Assembly: GCF_003026475.1 (NCBI RefSeq)
Contig: NZ_PYMC01000003.1
Span: 427,299 to 491,298, forward strand
DNA: 64,000 bases
Reading direction: 5' to 3'
From: Photobacterium lipolyticum
Lineage (GTDB): Bacteria; Pseudomonadota; Gammaproteobacteria; Enterobacterales; Vibrionaceae
Under the pieces are notes generated by a model. The model was not told where the DNA came from and searched no databases. It worked only from the letters and a program-made list of their open reading frames with translations. Both the position numbers and the translations under genes were made by a program. Within the stretch, counting starts at the first letter, position 1, and each line of letters opens with the position of its first letter. Below, piece by piece: positions 1 through 8,424 of the stretch.

Positions 1-21
1 TTCACACTTAAGTTGGCGAGA

Positions 22-50
22 ATTATAACCGAAAACCGAGTAAATGCCTC
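22..50 (-). promoter_or_regulatory. Possible leftward promoter at the window edge
   Basis: On the minus strand a perfect TATAAT lies at 27-22. Seventeen bases upstream is GAGGCA, only a partial match to a -35 box. It would drive a gene beyond the left edge. One good hexamer is weak evidence. Confidence 0.3.
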
Positions 51-608
51 TTCCTTCACGAGTTTGATGACATCATTTAGCTAAAAAAACGCCAATTTTC
101 GACCTTAATTGATTCAGTCGAAACATCACGGCTATCTCAGCCTTAAATCCCGGCATCAACTATTACCAAAAAACCATTTCATCGGTAGCAACCGTCCGGA
201 AATATTACGATCTGTAGCACGGTTTTTTAGTATTAAACTCACATCAGCAACACTGTGCACCAGCATCAACAATGCGAATATTTGCGAAAGTGGCTTTCAA
301 TGACCTAGAGTGAAAGTATGTACTCACACTCGACAGGAAGCATTGTCTCCGTGAGGAAACGCCAACCATAGCGCGTTGATTTTATTGCATTTAATGACTA
401 CAAGCCCGGTTTATCAACAAAATTTAACACTGATGCTGTTGGTGATTGCTTACTGTTGCCTGGAGCCTTTCAACCTGAACCTTTGCGTCTCTGCCCAATA
501 ATTTCCCACTGGGAAACTATTGGCTGGAAGGATATTATCCCCCTGTAATTAACTTTCACCAAAGGGGGAAATGAGGAAATGTTTCGTTGAATCACAAATA
601 TAACGAGG

Positions 609-639
609 CAAGAAATGCATCTTTTCGCTGCATTTCTTG
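609..639. other. Strong 11-bp hairpin of unknown role
   Basis: The arms CAAGAAATGCA (609-619) and TGCATTTCTTG (629-639) pair perfectly around a 9-base loop. Neither side has a clear run of T, so it is not a standard intrinsic terminator. It could be part of an untranslated RNA or the remnant of a terminator. Confidence 0.5.
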
Positions 640-1082
640 TGAAAAAACGCAAAAAAGAGGCACAAAAAAATATTATCTTTTAGGATTTTTTTGATAAAAA
701 TCACTTATTTTGTTCAGATTATAAGCATCACAATTACATGAACCAAACCATCAAAGCTTGTCACCTTCAATATCTGGGTCAAATAAACTTGATACTTTTC
801 TGTCAGATACTTTAAGAGCCAACTGCATACCGCTTTAATCTCATCCAGAGAGCTTCTCTGAATAGCAAGTATTAATACGTTGGTAAGACTGCGGGCTGGC
901 TCGCTATAGCCAACTAACCACAAGATGCTTTTGCTATAAAAGCAGAAAGAAAACTATCAGATTTATTGGGAATTGGAATGAAATAGAAATTAGAAGTGTT
1001 GGTAAAGAAAACTGGGGGATAATGAACGCGGGGGCAACCCCCTTACCTGTTCGGGGATTTTAGATCATTGATACGCGGTTCG

Positions 1083-1622
1083 CTAACCGACCATGGCCAA
1101 ATTAAGCGAAACCTCTTGCCGATGGTGCTCCATACGGTCATTCATCACCTTAATAGTGTCGCAGAACGCCATCTCTTTGGTGTTTGATAAAGCAAAAGGC
1201 TCAATCTCGGTCATCATACAAAGGCTTGCAGAGCCGCAATTTTCGATGACAAGGAATTTGGCTGTACCATGCGGAGTCTGAAGAGTAACAATATCGCTGC
1301 TGGCTGGTTTACACCCTTCCGATCTGGCTTCAAAAAACCAGCTTTTTGGCATCATAGGCTTGTGAAAACGACTTGCAGCGACCGCGTTAAGGGCCAGTTC
1401 TGCTTTACGTGGCACAGAAATATCAAGGTGGGAAATACTTTCTTTATACGTCTGAAAGGCTGTCGCATCATCGACAGTAAATACGCATTGATCATACGCG
1501 CAAGGAATAAGATTCTTGGTCGGAATTGAAACGCGAAAAACCATATCGTCCCCTAGATCTAGCATCAGGGAATCTTCCTTATGGTCGTAATACCACTTCC
1601 ATGAGTCGTTAGGTTTTAGCAC
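1083..1622 (-). CDS. zapC: Cell division protein ZapC
   Basis: This 179-residue protein matches ZapC, a cytoplasmic factor that binds FtsZ and promotes bundling of its filaments at the Z ring. It opens with a ZapC-type N-terminus (MLKPNDSWKWYYD). It has no signal peptide or membrane segment, as expected. It lies just downstream of pyrD on the same strand, the order also seen in Escherichia coli and Vibrio, and this strongly supports the call. A 147-nt gap separates it from pyrD, so the two may be co-transcribed or ZapC may have its own promoter. A G/C-rich hairpin at 1030-1042 follows the stop codon and may end the transcript. Confidence 0.92.
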   Translation of the reverse strand: MLKPNDSWKWYYDHKEDSLMLDLGDDMVFRVSIPTKNLIPCAYDQCVFTVDDATAFQTYKESISHLDISVPRKAELALNAVAASRFHKPMMPKSWFFEARSEGCKPASSDIVTLQTPHGTAKFLVIENCGSASLCMMTEIEPFALSNTKEMAFCDTIKVMNDRMEHHRQEVSLNLAMVG

Positions 1623-1769
1623 GTAAACTCTCCAAAATCAGTTCTTTATATAGTTATCAAACGATATAGAAAAAACTTTAGAAGAATTTTACTGCTCTGA
1701 TTACAAAAGAAAAGGGGAAATAAATTCCCCTTCTTAGTGTTCGCTTAATGTTTTTTTGACAAGGTATGG

Positions 1770-2780
1770 TTAAATATTAGTCACAATGTCTTTAACTAAT
1801 TTCGGGCCGTGATAAATGAAGCCGGTATAGATCTGAACAAGCTTAGCACCAGCCAACATTTTTTCGCGAGCAGAGACTGCAGAATCAATCCCGCCTACCC
1901 CGATAATAGGAAGAGCACCATTAAGCGCTTGAGCAAGACTGCGAATAACTTCAGTACTTCGATTCTGAAGTGGACGGCCACTCAACCCACCAGCTTCATC
2001 ACAATGAGGCATACCTTGTATCAAGGCACGATCAAGCGTGGTGTTAGTCGCGATGACACCATCAATCTCGTTGCGGATCAAGGCGTCGGCTATTTGCACA
2101 ATCTCATGATCTTCAAGATCAGGCGCGATCTTTAACGCCAGCGGAACATACTTATCATATTTCTTGGCTAACTCTTTTTGTTTCCGCTTTAATTGGCCAA
2201 GAAGATCATCGAGTGCTTCACCGTATTGAAGTGATCGCAGATCCGGCGTATTCGGCGAGGAAATATTAACCGCAATATAACCGGCGTGTTCATAAACTTT
2301 ATCCATGCAGATTAAGTAATCTTCTGCGCCCTTTTCAATCGGTGTATCTTTATTCTTCCCGATGTTAATACCAATGACACCGTCATATTTGGCTTTCTTC
2401 ACATTCTCAACTAGGTTATCAACACCTAAATTATTAAAGCCAAATCGGTTGATAATCCCTTCGGCGGGAATAACACGGAAAAGACGAGGCTTGTCATTTC
2501 CGGGTTGAGGACGAGGCGTGACTGTTCCAACTTCAACAAAACCAAAACCCATCGCGCCGAATGCATCAATACATTCACCGTTTTTGTCCAGGCCTGCTGC
2601 CAGTCCTACCGGATTTTTGAATGTGATACCCATAACTTCAACAGGATGATCGGGAACGTGTTGACGATAGAAAAGATCAAGTGGAGTGCCGGTAAAGCGA
2701 GAAAAGTTCTGAATAGCAAGATCATGTGCTTTTTCTGCGTCTAGCTGGAAAATAGCGGATCGTGCGAGGCGGTAAATCAT
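1770..2780 (-). CDS. pyrD: Dihydroorotate dehydrogenase (quinone), class 2
   Basis: PyrD oxidises dihydroorotate to orotate, the fourth step of pyrimidine synthesis, and passes electrons through FMN to membrane quinone. The 336 residues are the usual class 2 length. The N-terminal helix region ([22 protein letters not shown]) is the membrane and quinone docking part. The catalytic loop [14 protein letters not shown] carries the class 2 active-site serine, and IGVGGI near the C-terminus belongs to the FMN phosphate site. The start is fixed by AAGGAGG five bases upstream. The gene lies between gdhB and zapC on the same strand but has its own promoter and a hairpin leader at 2785-2847. That leader resembles the pyrimidine-controlled leaders of enteric pyrC and pyrD. 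Confidence 0.97.
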   Translation of the reverse strand: MIYRLARSAIFQLDAEKAHDLAIQNFSRFTGTPLDLFYRQHVPDHPVEVMGITFKNPVGLAAGLDKNGECIDAFGAMGFGFVEVGTVTPRPQPGNDKPRLFRVIPAEGIINRFGFNNLGVDNLVENVKKAKYDGVIGINIGKNKDTPIEKGAEDYLICMDKVYEHAGYIAVNISSPNTPDLRSLQYGEALDDLLGQLKRKQKELAKKYDKYVPLALKIAPDLEDHEIVQIADALIRNEIDGVIATNTTLDRALIQGMPHCDEAGGLSGRPLQNRSTEVIRSLAQALNGALPIIGVGGIDSAVSAREKMLAGAKLVQIYTGFIYHGPKLVKDIVTNI

Positions 2781-2784
2781 TGTA

Positions 2785-2847
2785 CCTCCTTAAAAAAGCC
2801 CCGTGTAAACGGGGTGACATTATTCACAGGTTTACCTTTTAACGCAA
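2785..2847 (-). promoter_or_regulatory. pyrD: pyrD promoter and hairpin leader, candidate CTP-responsive start-site switch
   Basis: On the minus strand TTGCGT (2847-2842) and AATAAT (2824-2819) are separated by exactly 17 bases. Initiation would fall in the run CCCCG at 2814-2810. A transcript starting on the Cs can fold CCCCGT (2814-2809) with ACGGGG (2804-2799), 7 bases before the Shine-Dalgarno sequence; a transcript starting on the G at 2810 loses the left arm. Enteric pyrC and pyrD are known to be controlled this way by the CTP/GTP ratio. That it works here is inference. The hairpin plus its following T run could also act as a terminator for gdhB read-through. Confidence 0.55.
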
Positions 2848-2875
2848 ACGATTTCGGCAATAATGCTTATTCGAT

Positions 2876-2912
2876 AACAAAAAGGCCATTCTATCCGAAG
2901 ACATAATGGCCT
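2876..2912 (-). terminator. Intrinsic terminator of gdhB
   Basis: The arms AGGCCATT (2883-2890) and AATGGCCT (2905-2912) pair perfectly. Read leftward, the stem is followed by a T run. It lies 52 bases past the gdhB stop. Confidence 0.75.
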
Positions 2913-2963
2913 ATTAAACACAAAATTACTGATTACATCTCATGATAACAGTATAGCTACGTG

Positions 2964-5900
2964 CTACACATTCGAACGGCAATTCAAGTTAAGTAGCATC
3001 AATTCACGCAACGCGACTGAGAATTTCGCAAACTCATGAGTTTTACCCACTTTGAACTCGGCTAACACGCTATTCCAACGATGAATCACGCCTCGATTCA
3101 TATCAAGCCAGCTATCAATACTCTGTTCCGCTTCTTGCATATCTTGCGAACTGGTAATTACTGCAGATGTCAGCTGACGTTGTTGCCAATCCAGATCTTC
3201 GCGGAAAGATGCACGTGCTAAAGCCTGCCAATGGTTTTCTACTGGTTGGTTGTGTATCTGCTTTAAGAACCAGTGCAATGACAGTTTCGCACCTACGACA
3301 AAATAGACTCTGGAGATATAATCAACCTCTTTACCCAACTCATTCGCAATCTGCGCAATATCCATTGCTGAAAATAAGCTGCTTAGGCGGGCAATACTAT
3401 GAGCCAGGCTTTCTGGCGCTCCCTGTTCAATCATCAACGCGGCTTGCTCGTTATGCTCTTCCACCTCTTCCGTTACAAGGTAACATTCCAGGTTGTCACC
3501 CAGTGTTTTCACCACCGGTCGATAAAAGTCAATTTGCTGTTCAATTCCCATTGCGCGATTACGATTACGCAAAATCCAACGAGTCGCACGACGTAGCATA
3601 CGACGGCAGCGATATATCATCTCGTATTGTACTTCTGCCGGGCTCACATTATCGAGCTCGCGGATCTGGTCAAAGATTCTTTCAAAATTAAAAACTTGAC
3701 GGCCGACGGTATAAGCTGCAGATATTTCGACTATGGTTGCCCCGGTCTCATCCTGCAGACGGGTAACAAAATTACAACCCATTTCATTCGACATCTGGTT
3801 AGCCAGCGCAGTCGCAATCAACTCTTGTCTCAGCGGGTGCTGATCCATTTGCAGACGGTATTTTTCCTGTAACTCTTTCGGGAAATAAGCTGGCAGCAAG
3901 CGGCTGTGGTAAGGGTCGTTAGCGATCTCATCGCTGACTAAATCCTCTTTAAGGACCATCTTACCGTATGCCACTAGCACCGCGAGTTCCGGACGGGTTA
4001 ACCCCATCCCCGATTTTTCTCGCTTTGCCAGCGTATCATCATCGGGTAGGTATTCAAGCACACGATCAAGTTTTCCTGCACGCTCAAGCTGATGAATAAA
4101 GCGAATTTGCTCTTTCAGTAACTGTACCTGTTGCTGTTGAGTCACTGAAATAGATTCACTCTGACAGTAAGCATTATCAAGAACAATCTTGCCGACTTCA
4201 CCTTCCATACGTGCCAGCAGCTCATTACGCTGTTTGTAGGTCAAGTCACCCGCTGCCACCAGGCTATTGAGCAATATCTTAATGTTCACTTCGTTATCAG
4301 AACAGTCAACACCACCGACATTATCAATAAAATCGGTGTTAACCCTGCCACCTTTTTTGGCAAACTCAACACGACCAAGCTGGGTCATACCCAAGTTACC
4401 ACCTTCACCGACAATTTTGGCACGTAGCTCGCCGCCATTGATACGAAGCCCATCGTTAGCGCGGTCACCAACATCGGTATGGGTTTCACTTTGTGCTTTC
4501 ACATACGTACCGATACCACCATTCCAAAGCAAATCAACTTCCATTTGTAAGATCAGGCGGATCAGTTCGTTCGGTGTCAGGCTCTGCTTACGCGTGCCCA
4601 GCAATTTCTGGATTTGTGGTGTCAGTTTGATCGACTTACTGCGGCGGGAGAAGATACCGCCCCCTTCCGAGATCAGGCTTTGATCATAATCCTCCCAGCT
4701 GGATCGTGGCAGGTTAAACAGACGATCACGTTCTTTCCAGCTCGATGCGGCATCTGGATTTGGATCCAGGAAGATGCTCATGTGATTAAACGCCGCAACC
4801 AGTCGGGTATGTTTCGACAATAACATACCATTACCAAATACATCACCGGCCATGTCGCCGATACCCGCACAGGTAAAGTCTGTCGTCTGGCAGTCTATAC
4901 CCAGCTCACGGAAATGACGCTTAACTGATTCCCAACCACCTTTCGCGGTGATCCCCATCTTCTTATGGTCGTAACCGTTTGAGCCACCAGAGGCAAATGC
5001 ATCACCTAACCAGAAATTGTAATCATTCGATACTGAGTTCGCCAAATCTGAAAATGTTGCGGTTCCTTTATCGGCAGCCACAACCAGGTACGGATCATCT
5101 TCATCATGGCGCACGACATTCGCTGGTGGCACAAGAACACCATCACAAATGTTATCGGTCACATCCAGCAAGGCACAGATAAAACGTTTGTAGCAGCGTT
5201 GCCCTTCAGCCCAAATTTCTTCTCGTGCTGTCATTTGTGGCTGGCGTTTGCATACGAACCCCCCCTTTGCTCCCACGGGAACAATGACGGTATTCTTAAC
5301 TTGCTGTGCTTTAACCAACCCCAGAATTTCAGTCCGAAAATCTTCCTGACGATCAGACCAGCGTAAGCCACCACGGGCCACTTTACCGCCTCGCAAGTGA
5401 ACACCTTCAATATCGGGTGCATACACAAAGATCTCGAAAAATGGTACTGGTGCGGGAATCTCAGGAATTTCAGACGGGCGCAGTTTCAGTGACAACCACG
5501 GCTTAGCACTGCCTTGATCATCAACCTGATAATAGTTAGTCCGCTGGGTGGCCATGATCATATCCATGTAGCGGCGGATGATCCTGTCATCATCAAGACT
5601 TTCTACTTGATCCAGTTTTTTATTCAGTTTTTTGATGAGATCTTGTTCGGCTTTCTCTGAATGATGTTTTTTTGGATCGAAACGGAAGGTAAAAAGTTTA
5701 ACCAAATCGCGTGCTAGATCGCTGTGGCTAGACAAGGTTTCTTCAATGTACTGCTGACTAAACGGGAAGCCGACCTGGCGCATATAGCGCGCGTAGCTTC
5801 GCACAACGGTAATCTCACGCCCGGTTAAACCCGCACAAAGAACTAGGCGGTTGAAACCGTCACTTTCGAGGCTGCCATGCCAAATAGCAGAAAATGCTTC

Positions 5901-7793
5901 TTGGAAACGATCCCGTGCCTCACTGAGATCTATCCCCGTACAGGCATTGTGAAACATCGAAAAATCAAGGATCCAGAAAACGGTGCCATTCGCGGTAACC
6001 ACTTGATACGGAGACTCACCAATCACTCGCAATCCTAAGTTTTCCAGCATTGGCATCACGTCTGATAAGTGAATCGGCTCATTGCGATGGAACAGCTTTA
6101 GCTTCACAAAACGTGAATCATTTGCTTCTTCCTGAGGACGGTAGAAAAGCATGCCTAATTTATTGTCTTCACTCAGGCTTTCAAGTTGCTCAATATCTGC
6201 GACGGCAGATCCGGGCAGCATCTCTTCTTTGTATGACCGCGGGAATGCGCGAGAATAGTTCTTCGCTAATGGAATTCCATTACTTTCACCAAAGTTCGCC
6301 ACTAATGAATTGCTTAAACGATCTTCCCAAGATGCTGCCGCTTCAACCAAGTTATGTTCGATAGCCTTCACATCAACATCAAAATTATTATTTTCAACCC
6401 GCACGATATAATGAGTTCTCGCTAGTGAATCTTCGGGAAAGAAAGTCGTAAATTCAACAGACTGTTCAGAACCGAAGTAGTCTTTAAGAATGGCCTGCGT
6501 TTTAGTTCGTAATTCAGTGTTATAGCGCTCTTTTTTTACGTATACCATACAAGAGAAGAACCGGCCAAAGGGATCACGTCGGACAAAAAGGCGTAATAAG
6601 TCACGATCCTGCATTTGTATAACACCGCAGCCAACATCCAGCATTTCTTTTTCGTTTGCCTGAATTAACTCATCACGAGGATAAGTTTCAAGCAGGTTGT
6701 TCAACGCTTTCCAAGAATAAGAGCCTGCTGAATAACCGCTCGCATCCAGAATCCGAGACACTCGGTTTCGAATCAATGGGATATCCTTCGCAGTCTGATG
6801 ATAAGCGGTCGACGCGTAAAGACCGATAAAACGATGCTCGCCAATCACATTCCCTTTTATGTCAAATCGCTTAATACCGACGTAATCAACATAAGCAGGA
6901 CGATGGATTTTCGACTTGGTGTTGCTCTTGGTTAAAATCAGAAGCTCATGCTTACGCGCTTCGAAACGGGCTGATTCGGGAATTTCTGACAATAACAGAC
7001 TATGAGCTTTACCTGGCTTACTAAGAAGGCCTAAACCATGTTCATCTGTTGGCCGTAGTTCAAAATCACCTTCAATTGGAATTAAGTCATATTGGTGATA
7101 GCCCATAAAAGTGAAATTATGGCGATTGAGCCAGTCAATGAATTCGATGGCTTCTTCACGATGCTCATCATCAACAGGCAAATCTGTGGTTTTTAGTTCA
7201 TCCGCAATTTCCTGCATTTTTGTCTTCATGGCCTGCCAGTCAGTGACCACCAAATCTACATCATGAAGCACGTTTTCCAGTTCTTCTTTTAGTGCCTGCA
7301 TTTCTGCTTTGTCAGTAAGACGGTCTACTTCGATATGGAACAGTGTCTGATAATCCCCTTCGCTACCACACGCTTCGATAATGTCCCCTTGTTTATTTCG
7401 TTTAAAGAAGTAAGGGCCGTTAAACATAAGGTGGCTGGTAATATCCATGCGATTGAGTGTCATACGAACAGAATCGACCAGGAAAGGACGGTCCGGCATG
7501 ACAATCTCAACAACCGTGTGGGTGGATTGCCAACCGTAGCGGCTAAGTGTCGGGTTATAAACTCGTATTGAAATTTGATCAGGTTTGTTTTGCATTAAAT
7601 GGTGCCACAAACTCAATACGGCACCATATAAATCAGATTCATTTCGTTGAAGCAAATCGTCTTCAGCTAATTGCCCTAACAGTCGTTGAGCGAAAATTTC
7701 GACTAATGACTGCTGTGGAACTTCAATCTTATCCTGGATTAAGCCATACACTTTCTCAAGCAGTACCGGCACTATCTGATCGGGTGCGGTCAT
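2964..7793 (-). CDS. gdhB: Large NAD-specific glutamate dehydrogenase
   Basis: This 1609-residue protein matches the 180-kDa class of NAD-dependent glutamate dehydrogenases (Bac_GDH family). The enzyme converts glutamate to 2-oxoglutarate and ammonia and mainly serves glutamate catabolism. The catalytic domain lies in the middle (about residues 780-1200), with the substrate and nucleotide segments RGGLRWSDR, PVGAKGGFV and GIGDMAGDVFGNGM. The long N- and C-terminal parts are regulatory regions typical of the class. Length and motifs are complete and no frameshift is seen. The start follows an unremarkable leader; the gene appears monocistronic, with a terminator at 2876-2912. The position between pyrD and the DUF2835/pepN pair is the usual one in Vibrionaceae. 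Confidence 0.95.
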   Translation of the reverse strand: MTAPDQIVPVLLEKVYGLIQDKIEVPQQSLVEIFAQRLLGQLAEDDLLQRNESDLYGAVLSLWHHLMQNKPDQISIRVYNPTLSRYGWQSTHTVVEIVMPDRPFLVDSVRMTLNRMDITSHLMFNGPYFFKRNKQGDIIEACGSEGDYQTLFHIEVDRLTDKAEMQALKEELENVLHDVDLVVTDWQAMKTKMQEIADELKTTDLPVDDEHREEAIEFIDWLNRHNFTFMGYHQYDLIPIEGDFELRPTDEHGLGLLSKPGKAHSLLLSEIPESARFEARKHELLILTKSNTKSKIHRPAYVDYVGIKRFDIKGNVIGEHRFIGLYASTAYHQTAKDIPLIRNRVSRILDASGYSAGSYSWKALNNLLETYPRDELIQANEKEMLDVGCGVIQMQDRDLLRLFVRRDPFGRFFSCMVYVKKERYNTELRTKTQAILKDYFGSEQSVEFTTFFPEDSLARTHYIVRVENNNFDVDVKAIEHNLVEAAASWEDRLSNSLVANFGESNGIPLAKNYSRAFPRSYKEEMLPGSAVADIEQLESLSEDNKLGMLFYRPQEEANDSRFVKLKLFHRNEPIHLSDVMPMLENLGLRVIGESPYQVVTANGTVFWILDFSMFHNACTGIDLSEARDRFQEAFSAIWHGSLESDGFNRLVLCAGLTGREITVVRSYARYMRQVGFPFSQQYIEETLSSHSDLARDLVKLFTFRFDPKKHHSEKAEQDLIKKLNKKLDQVESLDDDRIIRRYMDMIMATQRTNYYQVDDQGSAKPWLSLKLRPSEIPEIPAPVPFFEIFVYAPDIEGVHLRGGKVARGGLRWSDRQEDFRTEILGLVKAQQVKNTVIVPVGAKGGFVCKRQPQMTAREEIWAEGQRCYKRFICALLDVTDNICDGVLVPPANVVRHDEDDPYLVVAADKGTATFSDLANSVSNDYNFWLGDAFASGGSNGYDHKKMGITAKGGWESVKRHFRELGIDCQTTDFTCAGIGDMAGDVFGNGMLLSKHTRLVAAFNHMSIFLDPNPDAASSWKERDRLFNLPRSSWEDYDQSLISEGGGIFSRRSKSIKLTPQIQKLLGTRKQSLTPNELIRLILQMEVDLLWNGGIGTYVKAQSETHTDVGDRANDGLRINGGELRAKIVGEGGNLGMTQLGRVEFAKKGGRVNTDFIDNVGGVDCSDNEVNIKILLNSLVAAGDLTYKQRNELLARMEGEVGKIVLDNAYCQSESISVTQQQQVQLLKEQIRFIHQLERAGKLDRVLEYLPDDDTLAKREKSGMGLTRPELAVLVAYGKMVLKEDLVSDEIANDPYHSRLLPAYFPKELQEKYRLQMDQHPLRQELIATALANQMSNEMGCNFVTRLQDETGATIVEISAAYTVGRQVFNFERIFDQIRELDNVSPAEVQYEMIYRCRRMLRRATRWILRNRNRAMGIEQQIDFYRPVVKTLGDNLECYLVTEEVEEHNEQAALMIEQGAPESLAHSIARLSSLFSAMDIAQIANELGKEVDYISRVYFVVGAKLSLHWFLKQIHNQPVENHWQALARASFREDLDWQQRQLTSAVITSSQDMQEAEQSIDSWLDMNRGVIHRWNSVLAEFKVGKTHEFAKFSVALRELMLLNLNCRSNV

Positions 7794-8076
7794 AGCGAAT
7801 GCTCCATCATTATTATGTTTTATAAATCGAGTATAGGGGGGTTGAACGCTTTAGCGTGATAGCTATTGTAGGGGGTTTTGTTGCGAAGTGGTTACAACAA
7901 TTGCACTATTAAGATAAGAATAAATCGAATATGTGACTAAGGTAAAGATTTTGAATGGTTGTTCTATCTGGCAATAATATGAATGATGGTTATCAAGTAA
8001 TCAACGTCGTAACGTTGTGCTCACCTGCTCCTAGAGCGATATATTTACCGTATCACTCTCTGTCATCCACCCTTTA

Positions 8077-8298
8077 TTATGCAACTCTTTCGATGATTTC
8101 GATTTTATTCTGATGGTTTACGACAACCCGAAAATATCCTTTTACCCCCAACTGACTCAAAAAGGGACGAAAGCGCGAGGCGGGAAGCTGTAGCTTCAGA
8201 CCATGATCGGTCACCACTATTACGGTACTGGCTGCTCCTGAATAGTGATTAAGAAAAGATTGATAGGTGATGTTGAGTGAGAATGTGTAGGTTGTCAT
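8077..8298 (-). CDS. DUF2835 family small protein
   Basis: A 73-residue protein of the DUF2835 family, found next to pepN and gdhB in Vibrio-type genomes. The family pattern (YTFSLNITYQSFL at the N-terminus, LPASRFRPFL in the middle, GVKGYFRV near the end) is visible. It is predicted to be soluble and cytoplasmic, and its function is unknown. No clear Shine-Dalgarno sequence lies before the ATG, but the N-terminal family match supports this start. Confidence 0.8.
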   Translation of the reverse strand: MTTYTFSLNITYQSFLNHYSGAASTVIVVTDHGLKLQLPASRFRPFLSQLGVKGYFRVVVNHQNKIEIIERVA

Positions 8299-8375
8299 AG
8301 GAGTACGATAGTTTAGAGTGGCGAGTAGCTAGATCAAAGAACGCATTTCTCGATACGCTTTACTAGAAACTCGAA

Positions 8376-8407
8376 ACTAAATAGAGCCTCTAAATTAGAG
8401 GCTCTAT
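8376..8407 (-). terminator. Intrinsic terminator of pepN
   Basis: A perfect 12-bp stem, ATAGAGCCTCTA (8381-8392) with TAGAGGCTCTAT (8396-8407), has a 3-base loop. It lies 18 bases past the pepN stop. On the minus strand it leads into TTAGTTT, a modest T run. Confidence 0.7.
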
Positions 8408-8424
8408 CAATAATTGTGTAGATA

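Larger units (their letters stand above)
1..1082. other. Gene-poor stretch at the left edge
   Basis: No reading frame here has a convincing start site or a family I recognise; the short open frames (about 60-70 codons) look like chance. The left edge reads like the upstream region of a leftward gene lying outside the window. In Vibrio the neighbour at this place is usually rlmKL, but nothing in view proves that. The stretch contains a strong 11-bp hairpin (609-639) and a small G/C hairpin at 1030-1042 shortly after the end of zapC. Confidence 0.5.

Noticed and set aside
109..303. 64-codon open frame near the left edge
   Set aside because: It starts with TTG, has no ribosome site and no recognisable protein pattern.
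400..545. Segment that faintly recalls ribosome modulation factor (rmf)
   Set aside because: The matching words fall in different frames with stops between, and the expected RMF N-terminus is absent.
3167..3691. 174-codon frame opposite gdhB
   Set aside because: It is antisense to the conserved dehydrogenase, with no ribosome site or family pattern.
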